Shown piece after piece: positions 15,519-24,475 of a stretch of 64,000 bases of DNA. The notes below the pieces were generated by a model. That model was not told the DNA's origin. It was given only the letters and a program-made list of their open reading frames with translations, and made no database searches. A program made the position numbers and the translations under genes. Positions within the stretch are counted from its first letter, which is position 1. Every line of letters begins with the position of its first letter. The stretch is taken from NCBI RefSeq assembly GCF_900618535.1, contig NZ_UYJA01000001.1, forward strand, positions 1,116,001 to 1,180,000. The letters are read 5' to 3'. The DNA comes from Pseudomonas bubulae. GTDB taxonomy: Bacteria; Pseudomonadota; Gammaproteobacteria; Pseudomonadales; Pseudomonadaceae.

Positions 15519-16028
15519 TTAGAACGCACCCATGTAGTCACGCTTGCCGATCTCAACACCATTGTGGCGCAGGATCGCGTAAGCCGTGGTCACATGGAAG
15601 AAGAACTGCGGCAGGCCGTAGGTCAGCAGGTAAGCCTGACCAGTGAAGCGTTTTTCTTTAGGCGTGCCCTGACGGGTGATGATTTCGATGCCTTCCTTGC
15701 CATCGATTTGCTCTGGCTTGATCCCGTCGACAAACGCCAGCACTTTGCTGATCAAGGCTTGCAGGTCGGCAAAGGTCACTTCGCTGTCGTCATATTTTGG
15801 CAATTCGATTTCAGCCAGACGGCCCGAAACACCCTTGGTGAAATCAACGGCGATTTGCACCTGACGCACCAGCGGGAACATGTCCGGGGCCAGGCGCGCC
15901 TGCAAAAACACGCTCGGGTCGATGTTCTTGGCCGTTGCGTGAGCTTCAGCCTTGGCCAGCACACCGCTCAGGGCGTTGAGCATTTGTTTGAACACTGGAA
16001 CGGAAGCGGCGTACAGAGAGATAGTCAT
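15519..16028 (-). CDS. DUF1993-family protein
   Basis: A 169-residue soluble protein whose opening MTISLYAASVPVFKQMLNAL and closing HVTTAYAILRHNGVEIGKRD match the DUF1993 family, a four-helix DinB-like fold of unknown function. The conserved His residues near the C-terminus (QFFFHVTTAYAILRH) may bind a metal as in DinB-type proteins. The ATG at 16028 fits the family start. It is monocistronic and divergent from the MFS gene. Confidence 0.85.
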   Translation of the reverse strand: MTISLYAASVPVFKQMLNALSGVLAKAEAHATAKNIDPSVFLQARLAPDMFPLVRQVQIAVDFTKGVSGRLAEIELPKYDDSEVTFADLQALISKVLAFVDGIKPEQIDGKEGIEIITRQGTPKEKRFTGQAYLLTYGLPQFFFHVTTAYAILRHNGVEIGKRDYMGAF

Positions 16029-16138
16029 GGAAGTCTCGACAGTCTGTGGGCAGGAATGCAATGTGCGCCGATTATAGACACGCCAGCGCCCATCTGGTGT
16101 ATGAAGATCAACCCCAAGCTCAGCCCCTGGACACCCAT

Positions 16139-17446
16139 ATGCCCTCTGCTCATCCCTCTACAGTTCCAGCAGCGGACCCGACCCAGGCGCTCTATCGCAA
16201 AATCACCCGCAAACTCATTCCCTTTCTCTGCTTCTGTTATCTGGCCGCTTATCTGGACCGGATCAATATCGGCTTCGCTAAATTGCAGATGCTAGGTGAC
16301 CTGCAGTTCAGCGAAACGGCATTTGGCCTGGGGGCGGGGCTGTTTTTTGTCGGCTATATCCTGTTCGAGGTACCCAGCAATCTGCTTCTGGAGAAAGTCG
16401 GCGCCAGGGTCTGGATAGCCCGGATCATGATCAGCTGGGGCCTGCTTTCGGCCTGCACCCTGCTGGTCACCACGCCTGCCCAGTTCTATGTTGTACGCTT
16501 TCTGCTGGGGGTGGCCGAAGCCGGTTTTCTGCCCGGGGTGCTGTATTACCTGACCACCTGGTTCCCGACCCAGCGACGGGGCCGCATCATTGCCCTGTTT
16601 ATGATCGGCATGCCGCTGTCCAGTGTCGTTGGCGGGCCACTGTCGGGCTGGATCATGGTCGCCTTCGACAATACGGCGGGGCTGCGCGGCTGGCAGTGGC
16701 TGTTTGTGCTTGAGGCGATCCCCAGCGTATTGCTGGGCATCCTGACCTTCTGGGTTCTGCCAGACAGCCATCACACGGCAAAATGGCTGAACGCCGACGA
16801 AAAAGCGTTACTGGAACAGCAACTGCACCAGGACAACGCCGAAGGCCAGAACAGCAAGCACAGTTTTCGCGACGGGTTCTTTAACCTCAAGATCTGGATG
16901 CTGGGGGGTATCGACTTCTCCATCCTGCTTAGCGCCTACGCAATGGCATTCTGGATGCCGACGTTTATCCGTAACGCCGGTGTGGCCGACAACTTCCATA
17001 TTGGCCTGCTCACCGCCCTGCCCAGCGTTGCAGCCCTGATCGGCATGCTGATGATTGGCGCCAGCAGCGACCACTATCGAGAACGCCGCTGGCATATCAT
17101 TGTGCCCTTTGTGATTGGCGCGGCCGCGATGGCAGCCAGCACTTTTTTCAGCGACAACCTGCTTGTGATCGTTTTGCTGTTTGCCATTGCCTCGGCCGCC
17201 ATCATTGGCGCCGTACCGGTGTTTTTCAGCTTGCCGGCCACCTTTCTCAAGGGCCGTGCTGCCGCTACCGGCTTCGCCCTCGCGTGTTCGCTGGCCAATA
17301 TCGCAGGGCTGGTGAGCAATTCCCTGATGGGTATCGCCATCGACGTAACGGGCAGCAGTTCCGGCGCGCTGTGGTTCTTCGCCAGTTGCCTGCTAGTGAG
17401 CTGCCTGCTGGTGATCGCGCTGCCTGCCAAAGTGGTTAACCGCTGA
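16139..17446 (+). CDS. MFS transporter, anion:cation symporter family
   Basis: This 435-residue twelve-helix permease belongs to the ACS group of the MFS: CYLAAYLDRINIGFAKLQM in helix 1 and the segment GFLPGVLYYLTTWFPTQRRG after helix 4 are diagnostic. Members import carboxylates such as phthalate, tartrate, glucarate or 4-hydroxyphenylacetate with protons. No catabolic gene adjoins it, so the substrate is open. The start at 16139 gives the standard N-terminus; the longer frame runs over the divergent promoter. Confidence 0.82.
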   Translation: MPSAHPSTVPAADPTQALYRKITRKLIPFLCFCYLAAYLDRINIGFAKLQMLGDLQFSETAFGLGAGLFFVGYILFEVPSNLLLEKVGARVWIARIMISWGLLSACTLLVTTPAQFYVVRFLLGVAEAGFLPGVLYYLTTWFPTQRRGRIIALFMIGMPLSSVVGGPLSGWIMVAFDNTAGLRGWQWLFVLEAIPSVLLGILTFWVLPDSHHTAKWLNADEKALLEQQLHQDNAEGQNSKHSFRDGFFNLKIWMLGGIDFSILLSAYAMAFWMPTFIRNAGVADNFHIGLLTALPSVAALIGMLMIGASSDHYRERRWHIIVPFVIGAAAMAASTFFSDNLLVIVLLFAIASAAIIGAVPVFFSLPATFLKGRAAATGFALACSLANIAGLVSNSLMGIAIDVTGSSSGALWFFASCLLVSCLLVIALPAKVVNR

Positions 17447-17553
17447 CACGCAAAAAGACTCTCTGCCACAGACGGGGCTAGATGCCAGTCGCTCTACCGC
17501 GCAAAAAACACCACAATGGTCGCTGGCAACGGTTACTCAAATTGGAGATGAAA

Positions 17554-18225
17554 ATGGACGTTCCCGCTGATCAGTTCTCAGAACAGGTACCAAACGATGC
17601 TGACGCAGGACCTCTGCTCAACAGTACCGAGATCCGTATTCTCGGCTCCCTAATCGAGAAACAGGTCACCAACCCGGAAACCTACCCGCTGACGCTCAAT
17701 GCCCTGGTGCTGGCGTGCAACCAGAAAACCAGCCGCGAGCCGGTGCTCAACCTGACCCAGGGCCAGGTCGGGCAAAGCCTGCGCGCCCTCGAAGGGCGTG
17801 GTTTTACCCGCCTGGTGATGGGCAGCCGAGCTGATCGCTGGGAACACAAGGTCGACAAGGCGCTGGAGCTGGTGCCTGCGCAAGTGGTGTTGCTGGGCCT
17901 GCTTTTTCTGCGGGGGCCGCAAACCCTCAACGAGTTGCTGACCCGCAGTTCGCGCATGCACGACTTTGAAGACACCGAACAGGTCCAGCATCAGCTTGAA
18001 CGCCTGATTGCCCGTGATCTGGCCCTGCTGGTACCGCGTCAGAGCGGCCAACGCGAAGACCGTTACATGCACGCCCTGGGCGACCCGGCCGATATCGAAA
18101 CCATCATGACTGCACGCCAGCAACCTGCAGAACGCTCAAGCGCGCAGGCAGTCTCGATAGAGCGTTTCGAAGCCCTTGAGGCGCGCATTGCAGCCCTCGA
18201 AGCCCGTCTGGCAGAGCTGGAGTAA
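17554..18225 (+). CDS. YceH-family (DUF480) protein
   Basis: This 223-residue soluble protein carries two winged-helix domains ([20 protein letters not shown] and [20 protein letters not shown]) and a C-terminal coiled coil ([18 protein letters not shown]). That is the DUF480/YceH layout, conserved in gammaproteobacteria but of unknown role. I chose the ATG at 17554 because GGAG lies seven bases upstream; an ATG two codons earlier is also possible. It ends at a bidirectional terminator. Confidence 0.85.
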   Translation: MDVPADQFSEQVPNDADAGPLLNSTEIRILGSLIEKQVTNPETYPLTLNALVLACNQKTSREPVLNLTQGQVGQSLRALEGRGFTRLVMGSRADRWEHKVDKALELVPAQVVLLGLLFLRGPQTLNELLTRSSRMHDFEDTEQVQHQLERLIARDLALLVPRQSGQREDRYMHALGDPADIETIMTARQQPAERSSAQAVSIERFEALEARIAALEARLAELE

Positions 18226-18232
18226 AAGCGTT

Positions 18233-18259
18233 TTGGGGGCGAGCTCACTCGCCCCCAAT
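18233..18259. terminator. Bidirectional terminator
   Basis: TTGGGGGCGAG (18233-18243) pairs with CTCGCCCCCAA (18248-18258) around a four-base loop, between the convergent DUF480 and shikimate dehydrogenase-like genes. Confidence 0.8.
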
Positions 18260-18264
18260 CGCCA

Positions 18265-19089
18265 TCAGCTGCGCGCGAATGCCACGGCCGCCTGGAACTG
18301 CTCGGCGGTGGGCCGCACACCGGTGTACAGCACAAACTGCTCCAGGGCCTGAATGGCAATAACCTCAAGCCCGGTGATGACCTGCTTGCCCTGGGCACAA
18401 CCGCGCACGATCAGGGGTGTTTCAACCGGGATCGCCACCACGTCGAAGATAATATCCGCACGATCAATGGCATCTGCCTCGAAAGCCAGATCATCGGCCT
18501 CGGCCCCGCCCGCCATGCCGACAGGTGTAACATTGATCAGCATGTGCGGCCTGCGCTCGCCCAGCTCAGGCTGCCATTCATAACCGCAACTTGCCGCCAG
18601 CGCCGCCCCTGTTGCCTCGTTGCGCGCAACGATCAGGCCATTGCGATAACCGCCATCGCGCAGGGCCGATGCCACCGCCTTGGCCATGCCGCCACTGCCG
18701 CGCAGGGCAAAGGTCGTGTCTTTGGGTACTTTATGGCTGTCCAGCAGTTGGGCAATGGCTATGTAGTCGGTGTTATAGGCCTTGAGGTGGCCGTCGGTGT
18801 TGACGATGGTGTTGATCGAGGCAATGGCCCGGGCTGACGTGTCCAGTTCGTCCACCAGCTCGATGCAGGCCTCCTTGAACGGCATCGACACGCCGCAACC
18901 ACGAATGCCCAATGCCCGGATACCGGTCACTGCGCCCGCCAGATCCTTGCTGCTGAAGGCCTTGTAGTAAAAGTTCAAGCCCAGTTGTTCGTATAGATGA
19001 TTATGAAAACGCAGCCCGAAATTACCCGGTCGACCCGACAACGATATGCACAGTCGGGTGTCTTTGTCCGGATTCATTTGCATGCTCAT
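18265..19089 (-). CDS. Shikimate dehydrogenase-like oxidoreductase
   Basis: This 274-residue protein has the two-domain shikimate/quinate dehydrogenase fold. The catalytic Lys is in VSMPFKE and the Asp in NTDYIAI. The NAD(P) loop is RGSGGMAKAV. The substrate loop near the N-terminus (SLSGRPGNFGLRFHNHL) differs from the GNPIxHSxSP motif of housekeeping AroE, placing it with the SdhL/shikimate-dehydrogenase-like group, whose physiological substrate is unclear. It is not next to aro or quinate genes. Its stop lies seven bases beyond the shared terminator. Confidence 0.8.
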   Translation of the reverse strand: MSMQMNPDKDTRLCISLSGRPGNFGLRFHNHLYEQLGLNFYYKAFSSKDLAGAVTGIRALGIRGCGVSMPFKEACIELVDELDTSARAIASINTIVNTDGHLKAYNTDYIAIAQLLDSHKVPKDTTFALRGSGGMAKAVASALRDGGYRNGLIVARNEATGAALAASCGYEWQPELGERRPHMLINVTPVGMAGGAEADDLAFEADAIDRADIIFDVVAIPVETPLIVRGCAQGKQVITGLEVIAIQALEQFVLYTGVRPTAEQFQAAVAFARS

Positions 19090-19314
19090 CTCCTTGCTGA
19101 ATGCTTTTAGATGGACGGCACAAGCCGTACCGGGAGTTTTGTTGGATCATAGTGGAGCGCCAACGCTGAATCGTCTCAGCGCCCGCAGACCTTACACAAA
19201 ATTTACCCGGACGCTTCGCAGTTTTTAAAATAAATACGGTCTTAATGTTATCCCCGGGTTTAACTGCGGTCTGGTGCAGGCCGAATCGTCGGGGCGGGAA
19301 TTCGAGGAATCGTC

Positions 19315-19665
19315 ATGATGCGTAGCATCCCCAAAATCGCTTTGCTTATCGGCACCCTGGCTGTTGCAGGGCAGGCATCGGCCCATGGTGGCTGGGGCCC
19401 CGGGCCTGCAATTTTTGGCGCGGTGGTGGGTGCCGCGGTGGTTGGCTCGGTTATCGCTGGCCACGAACAGCGCCCGGTGTATGTGCAGCAACCGGTGTAT
19501 GTGCAGCCACAGCCGGTTTACGTACAGGCCCCACCTGTTTATTACCAACCGCAACCGGTGTATGTCCAGCCGCCCCAGCCCGTTTACTATCAGGGCTACT
19601 ACGGTCGACCGCAACCGGTGTACTACGGTCCGCCACGGGGTTACTACGGCCCGCCGCGCTGGTAA
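19315..19665 (+). CDS. Secreted proline/tyrosine-rich repeat protein (PVYVQ)
   Basis: The protein has 116 residues: a Sec signal peptide (IPKIALLIGTLAVAGQASA) with cleavage after ASA, a glycine-rich hydrophobic segment (PAIFGAVVGAAVVGSVIAG), and a tail of about eight copies of P-V-Y-[VY]-[QG]. Low-complexity Pro/Tyr tails of this kind occur in small envelope or surface proteins; the function is unknown. It is monocistronic with a long AT-rich upstream region. The DNA repeats make this an easy place for length changes between strains. Confidence 0.75.
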   Translation: MMRSIPKIALLIGTLAVAGQASAHGGWGPGPAIFGAVVGAAVVGSVIAGHEQRPVYVQQPVYVQPQPVYVQAPPVYYQPQPVYVQPPQPVYYQGYYGRPQPVYYGPPRGYYGPPRW

Positions 19666-19821
19666 CCGGTGCTGGCAGCCGGCAGGCTTGGACAGCTGCC
19701 GGCAGGTCCGGATAGATCATGTGAATGTCGCGGACAAGACACCGTAACGCCCCGGACTGCGGCATCATGCAGCTTGGCTGGCGCAACAATCGGCACATTC
19801 ATAAAAACAAGGACGACCTTT

Positions 19822-20016
19822 ATGCCTACACAAAACCCGCACCATATCGTCGGGCTCTGCACCTCCAGCAAGGTGTACAACACTCTGACCGAGCTCAAGC
19901 AGCTCGAAGGTCACCGCACCGCCAAACTGCTCTCCCTGCTGACCCAGCACCTGGTTCGCGAAGGGCTGCTGAGTGATCAGGAAGTGATGCACATGCTCGA
20001 TCAGGTGGTTGACTGA
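19822..20016 (+). CDS. Small conserved protein (64 aa)
   Basis: The ATG at 19822 has AAGGA upstream. The product is soluble and helical (SSKVYNTLTELKQLEGHRTA, then LLSLLTQHLVREGLLSDQEV), ending MLDQVVD. I do not recognise a named family, but the composition and spacing look like one of the small conserved Pseudomonas proteins. It may be co-transcribed with the next small gene. Confidence 0.6.
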   Translation: MPTQNPHHIVGLCTSSKVYNTLTELKQLEGHRTAKLLSLLTQHLVREGLLSDQEVMHMLDQVVD

Positions 20017-20110
20017 CACCTCATCGACATCAATGACCACTATCACGCGCAATGATTTCTTGCGCAGCGGCACAGCCCGTAAGGTAGCGCCATTGTTGAA
20101 GGAGGTCTGT

Positions 20111-20305
20111 ATGCCCAAGATTCATGTCATGTCGGTGATCGGCAGTGCCGTTCCCGCCCCGCTGCGTGCCGACGGCCTGCTCGCATGCTGGTATGTGGTC
20201 AGTGACGGCGTTGCCGTCAGCGGCCCGTTTACCTCGCGCGCCGCCGCCCAGCTCAAAGCCACCAGCGAAACAGATAAAACAGCGCCACACTCAACGCGAC
20301 ACTGA
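20111..20305 (+). CDS. Small protein (64 aa)
   Basis: GGAGG lies six bases before the ATG at 20111. The first 50 residues (MPKIHVMSVIGSAVPAPLRA, then ACWYVVSDGVAVSGPFTSRA) look like a compact beta-rich domain; the last 15 residues overlap the 3' end of the convergent azlD gene by 53 bp and are low in information. The function is unknown. The longer in-frame extension to 20009 has no ribosome-binding site. Confidence 0.5.
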   Translation: MPKIHVMSVIGSAVPAPLRADGLLACWYVVSDGVAVSGPFTSRAAAQLKATSETDKTAPHSTRH

Positions 20306-20564
20306 GCAGCACATTGCGGCTCCACAGCATCAGCCCGATGGCGCACAACCCGGCCAGCAGGTAGGGGTTGGCCAGGCTCAGATCCAGCTGATGGTCCTTG
20401 ACGAAAATGATCGGCCCGCAAATCGCCGTCAGCATCCCCGGTACGGCAAAGCCCAAAAACTCCTTCACCCCTCGATTCAGGCGAATCGGCAAGCGTGGTT
20501 CCAGAAACAGGTAGCGGTTGAAAAACAGGATCAACGTCATCCCGCCAATAATTGCCCAGATCAT
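20253..20564 (-). CDS. azlD: AzlD-family branched-chain amino acid exporter subunit
   Basis: The 103-residue protein has four hydrophobic helices (MIWAIIGGMTLILFFNRYLF first), the size and layout of AzlD, the small partner of AzlC in export of branched-chain amino acids or similar compounds. The start ATG overlaps the azlC stop as ATGA (20561-20564), so the two subunits are translationally coupled. Its 3' end overlaps a small convergent gene. Confidence 0.8.
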   Translation of the reverse strand: MIWAIIGGMTLILFFNRYLFLEPRLPIRLNRGVKEFLGFAVPGMLTAICGPIIFVKDHQLDLSLANPYLLAGLCAIGLMLWSRNVLLSVALSVALFYLFRWWL

Positions 20565-21256
20565 GCCCAGTACCCTCCCAGCCGCTTGCAGGCATAGCCC
20601 GCGACCATACCCGCCAACCCGGCCAGCACAATCGCCGACTCCCACTGCCAGTGACTGAACACCACCACCGTGAACAAAGAGACCGCCACGCAGACCACGG
20701 TCGGGATATTGCGCACCACCGGGGTAATCAACGCGATAAAGGTGGCCGCGATCGAGAACTCCAGCCCTAGCTGATCCAGCCCCGGGATGCTCTTGCCCAG
20801 CACCACGCCCAGCAGGGTGAAAATATTCCAGCCCACATACATGCACAGCCCCACACCCAGGGCATACCAGCGATTGAAGGTATTCTGGTCGAAGGGGCTG
20901 ACCAGGGCAAAGAACTCATCGGTGAGCAAAAAGCCCAGCCCGAAGCGCCATTTGGGCTCGAGCGGCGCCACCAGCGGGCGCAAGTGCATGGCATAGAGCA
21001 AGTGTTGCGAGGTCAGCAGCAAGGTGGTGACCAGAATCGAAATCGCACTGGCACCGCCCTTGATCATGCCAATGGCAACCAGTTGCGCCGCACCGGCAAA
21101 CACAAACAGTGACAGCCCCTGGCTTTGCGCGGGGGTCAGCTGGGCATCGATTGCGGTGGAACCGGCCAGCAGCCCCCAGGGGGCACACGCCAGGGTCAGC
21201 GGCAGGCAGGCAATTGCGCCGCGCATAAACGCGGTTCGAGCAAGGGCATCAGGCAT
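20561..21256 (-). CDS. azlC: AzlC-family branched-chain amino acid exporter subunit
   Basis: This is a membrane protein of 231 residues with the AzlC marker region LACAPWGLLAGSTAI followed by FVFAGAAQLVAIGMI and the helix TTLLLTSQHLLYAMHLRPL. Together with AzlD it forms a permease that exports branched-chain amino acids or analogues. I chose the ATG at 21256 with GGAA upstream; ATGs at 21265 and 21286 are alternatives. No Lrp-type regulator adjoins it. Confidence 0.8.
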   Translation of the reverse strand: MPDALARTAFMRGAIACLPLTLACAPWGLLAGSTAIDAQLTPAQSQGLSLFVFAGAAQLVAIGMIKGGASAISILVTTLLLTSQHLLYAMHLRPLVAPLEPKWRFGLGFLLTDEFFALVSPFDQNTFNRWYALGVGLCMYVGWNIFTLLGVVLGKSIPGLDQLGLEFSIAATFIALITPVVRNIPTVVCVAVSLFTVVVFSHWQWESAIVLAGLAGMVAGYACKRLGGYWA

Positions 21257-21461
21257 CAAAAACATTCCGGCAGTAAGCAGCGGCAAAGGGTCGCAACATC
21301 AGGGTAAAAAGTCTTGAACGATCTTGCTCTGCTGCCCTCATAACCTGACGCGGACCGCGTGAAAACAGCCCGCCGCGTTTGACGAGAGAGCAAACCTGGT
21401 CTTTAGTCAGCCGCATTCAAGAGACGTTAATTCCGATCAACCGCTGCCACGAGGAACCACC

Positions 21462-21980
21462 ATGAAAGACCTGAAATCCGCCAAGGAAAGCAGAAAGGCC
21501 GATCTGCGGACACCTACGGCACTGAGCGAAAAAGCCTGTATCGATATCGCAGCCGAAGTGAACGCGCTGCTCGCAGACACCTTCGCCATCTACATGAAGA
21601 CCAAGAATTTCCACTGGCACATGTCCGGCCCGCACTTCCGTGATTTCCACCTGCTGCTCGACGAGCAGGCTGACCAGATCTACGCGACCACCGATGCCAT
21701 CGCCGAGCGTGTGCGCAAGCTGGGGCGCACCACAATCCGCTCCATCGGCCACATCAAGAAGCTGCAACGCCTGCTGGACAACGACGCCGACTTCGTGACG
21801 CCGGAAGACATGCTGGCAGAACTGCGCGAAGACAATATCCAGCTGGCCGCCTATATGCGTGAGACTCACGACATGTGCTCCGAGCTGGGCGATGTGGCGA
21901 CTACCAGCCTGCTGGAAAACTGGATCGACGAGGCCGAGCGCCGCGTGTGGTTCCTGTTTGAGTCGTCGCGTACCAAATAA
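21462..21980 (+). CDS. dps: Dps-family ferritin-like DNA-protection protein
   Basis: The protein has 172 residues and forms hollow dodecamers that oxidise and store iron, protecting DNA from peroxide. The ferroxidase-centre ligands are visible: His in NFHWHMSG and the Asp/Glu set in HLLLDEQADQIY. The basic N-terminal tail (MKDLKSAKESRKADLR) could bind DNA. A long upstream region (21320-21461) suggests its own promoter, and an imperfect palindromic repeat follows the stop at once. Confidence 0.9.
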   Translation: MKDLKSAKESRKADLRTPTALSEKACIDIAAEVNALLADTFAIYMKTKNFHWHMSGPHFRDFHLLLDEQADQIYATTDAIAERVRKLGRTTIRSIGHIKKLQRLLDNDADFVTPEDMLAELREDNIQLAAYMRETHDMCSELGDVATTSLLENWIDEAERRVWFLFESSRTK

Positions 21981-21987
21981 CCCCTGC

Positions 21988-22132
21988 GTAGCAGCTGCCG
22001 AAGGAACGAGGCTGCGTTCGATTGCCAAGCGATCGTAAAACCAGAGCATGCGGTTTATCTGTAAAAACCTGTGCTCTGACTTTACGACGGCTTCGCCGCC
22101 GGACGCAGCCTTGTTCCTGCGCCAGCTGCTAC
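21988..22132. repeat. GTAGCAGCTGCC-family palindromic repeat
   Basis: A 145-bp imperfect palindrome starts GTAGCAGCTGCCGAAGGAAC and ends CAGCTGCTAC. The ends pair over tens of bases and would form one long hairpin after dps. Related copies lie at 28449-28586, 33610-33654 (short) and 39936-40080. Confidence 0.85.
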
Positions 22133-22265
22133 GGTCACGAGCACCCGCAGAACCATGAATTTTGTTTCACAGTCTTCGAACGCAACGAGCGGTATATTCG
22201 CAGCGCTCATTGCTCATTCAATGAACCCCTTGCCCGCACCTCCCCTGCGGGCTTTTTTTCGCCTG

Positions 22266-23207
22266 TCAAACGCCCTGCCTGAACACCAGCGCCTTGAGGC
22301 CGCACTCGACATCGGCGTCCGGGAACTCCGGCGGGTTGTCCAGGCGCTGAACAAAACGCAGGCTCGGCGCATCACGGGTCACGCCATCGATCAAAAAGTC
22401 CGAACCCAGTGCCGGGTCATTCATGCACGCCAGTACTGTGCCATTTTCACTGAGCAACTCCGGCAGGCGGCGCACCACGCGCTGGTAGTCCTTGGTCAGC
22501 AAAAAGCTGCCTTTCTGAAATGACGGCGGATCGATGATCACCAGATCGTAAGGGCCGGTGCTTTTCACCTTGCCCCAGGACTTGAACAGCTCATGACCCA
22601 GAAACGTCACCTTGCTCATGTCATGCCCGTTCAGGCGATGGTTGTCGCGGCCACGGCTCAGGGCCGCACGGGACATGTCGAGGTTGACCACATGCTGGGC
22701 GCCGCCTTCTATGGCGGCCACTGAAAAACCGCAGGTATAGGCAAACAGGTTCAACACTCGCTTGCCCCCGGCATTGGCCCTTACCCAGTCACGACCATAA
22801 CGCATGTCCAGGAACAGGCCGTTGTTCTGTTTGCGGCCCAGGTCCACGCGATAGCGCAATCCGCCTTCAGTCAGCGTCCACTCGTCAATTGCCTCGCCCA
22901 CCAGCCACTCGGTGTCGCTTTGCAGCGTATAGCGATGTTGCAGCACCAGTGTGTGTGCACCGCTGGCCTGCCACGCGGCTGACTGAACAATGGCCTGCAG
23001 CAGTTGCTTGAGTGCAGCCAGTTGCAGGGCCTCGGGCTCCTTGAATAGAGAAACCAGCACCACGCCTTGCAACCAGTCCACCGTCAACTGCTCAAGCCCG
23101 GGCCAGCAACGTCCACGCCCATGGAACAAACGCCGGGTTTCAGCAGGCACAGCCTGCAGTGCAGTCAATAAGTGCTGGTGCAGGGTGGTTAACGCTTCAG
23201 GAGTCAT
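22266..23207 (-). CDS. Class I SAM-dependent methyltransferase, RlmI-like
   Basis: The protein has 313 residues. The C-terminal part is a Rossmann methyltransferase with motif I VLNLFAYTCGFSVAAIEGGA and the catalytic-site motif IV DLVIIDPPSFQKGSF, as in 23S rRNA m5C enzymes of the RlmI/RlmK type. The preceding GLFLDMRYGRDWVRANAGGK matches the segment that binds next to the cofactor in these enzymes. The N-terminal part is divergent, and no PUA domain is evident. It probably methylates rRNA or another RNA; the base is not determined. Confidence 0.75.
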   Translation of the reverse strand: MTPEALTTLHQHLLTALQAVPAETRRLFHGRGRCWPGLEQLTVDWLQGVVLVSLFKEPEALQLAALKQLLQAIVQSAAWQASGAHTLVLQHRYTLQSDTEWLVGEAIDEWTLTEGGLRYRVDLGRKQNNGLFLDMRYGRDWVRANAGGKRVLNLFAYTCGFSVAAIEGGAQHVVNLDMSRAALSRGRDNHRLNGHDMSKVTFLGHELFKSWGKVKSTGPYDLVIIDPPSFQKGSFLLTKDYQRVVRRLPELLSENGTVLACMNDPALGSDFLIDGVTRDAPSLRFVQRLDNPPEFPDADVECGLKALVFRQGV

Positions 23208-23426
23208 CAGGCCGACCGGTCAATTTCAAGGGGCCGGCATTTTACACAATTGCACTGCCCTGCCTAATCGGCACAGTGGAAATATTTGTTAATACAGAGG
23301 GTGATATTATCGTTTTACAGTAATTTTTTATCGCAATACGATAGTTTCACTGCGCAGGGCAATACGCTTTCCCTGGGCAGATTCCGGGCTTTTTACAACC
23401 ACAAGCAGAACCAGAAGGACTGTTCG

Positions 23427-23978
23427 ATGAAAACCGATCCCCTTGCCAATCGCAGCCGCATCCTGGCCACAACCACGCTGGCACTTGTCGCGGGTATGTT
23501 GCTGGCCAATATCGCTTACTGGATCTTCCCCAACGCCATAGGCACTTATGTGGGCGGGTTCAACCTGAGCGCCATGACCGAAACACTGCAGGCCGACATC
23601 CCGTTGATGCCCTGGTGGCAGGTTGCTGGTGCCATAACCCTGTCCAGCATCCCCCTGCTGATACTCGCCAAAGGCTTGCTGGCCCTGCGCAGCCTGTTTC
23701 TGGCCTACAGCAAGGGCGAGTATTTCTCGACCGAATCTGCCGAGTTGCTGGGTAAAGTGGGTAAAAGCGTTTCTATATGGGTGCTGGCCAGCCTCCTGTT
23801 AACCCCGGTCATGAGTGTCTGGGTCACCATTTTGCGGCCTGCGGGCGAGCGCTTGCTCACGATCAGCTTCGAGCCGTCGCATCTTGTTGCCTTGTTCCTC
23901 TCGGCTTCCCTTATGATCATCGCCCGCAGCCTGTACAAGGCGTGTTCGTTGGCGCGGGAAAATCAGCAGTTCGTTTAA
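23427..23978 (+). CDS. DUF2975 membrane protein
   Basis: A 183-residue protein with four membrane helices (ILATTTLALVAGMLLANIAY first) and the loop GEYFSTESAELLGKVGKSVS characteristic of the DUF2975 family. Such genes are nearly always followed by a small HTH gene, as here (9-bp gap to 23988), so they form a membrane sensor or membrane-protein/regulator pair of unknown signal. I chose the ATG at 23427, eight bases after AAGGA; the track opens earlier but with no site. Confidence 0.85.
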   Translation: MKTDPLANRSRILATTTLALVAGMLLANIAYWIFPNAIGTYVGGFNLSAMTETLQADIPLMPWWQVAGAITLSSIPLLILAKGLLALRSLFLAYSKGEYFSTESAELLGKVGKSVSIWVLASLLLTPVMSVWVTILRPAGERLLTISFEPSHLVALFLSASLMIIARSLYKACSLARENQQFV

Positions 23979-23987
23979 GAGGCCAAA

Positions 23988-24197
23988 ATGCCGATCGAGA
24001 TCAAGCTGGACGTCATGCTGGCCATGCGCAAGGTCAAATCCAAGGACCTGGCGCACAGGGTGGGCATTACCGAGCAGAACCTGTCACTGCTCAAGCAAGG
24101 GAAAGTAAAGGGCATCAGGCTGGCAACCCTGGAAGCCATTTGCATCGCACTGGATTGTCAGCCGGGGGACTTGCTGCATTATCAACCGGAATCGTAA
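23988..24197 (+). CDS. HTH regulator (Cro/CI-type, DUF2975 partner)
   Basis: A 69-residue single-domain HTH protein: MLAMRKVKSKDLAHRVGITE then QNLSLLKQGKVKGIRLATLE. It has no other domain, as is usual for the partner of DUF2975 membrane proteins. It presumably represses or activates its own operon. It is nine bases downstream of the DUF2975 gene. Confidence 0.88.
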   Translation: MPIEIKLDVMLAMRKVKSKDLAHRVGITEQNLSLLKQGKVKGIRLATLEAICIALDCQPGDLLHYQPES

Positions 24198-24475
24198 GCA
24201 CGCACGCCTGCGAGGCCAAGCCCTCGCAGGTGGCGCACCAGGCTCTGCCTGCCTGCACTTCAAAGCCTCCAGTCCGTTCAGCCAACCAACAGCATCCTCC
24301 TGCTAGGGTCGCCGCGGCACCCAACCTTTTTACCGGTATATTCGGGTTTTCTCTGACAAACCTCTGCAAAATCAGGCATTTCTGCCGCCACTGATCCATA
24401 CTGACTAAATGTAACGTCATGTGTATAACAGCCGTTGCAGCCCGGTACTTCCCAACCCTTCTTGAGTCATTCTGC

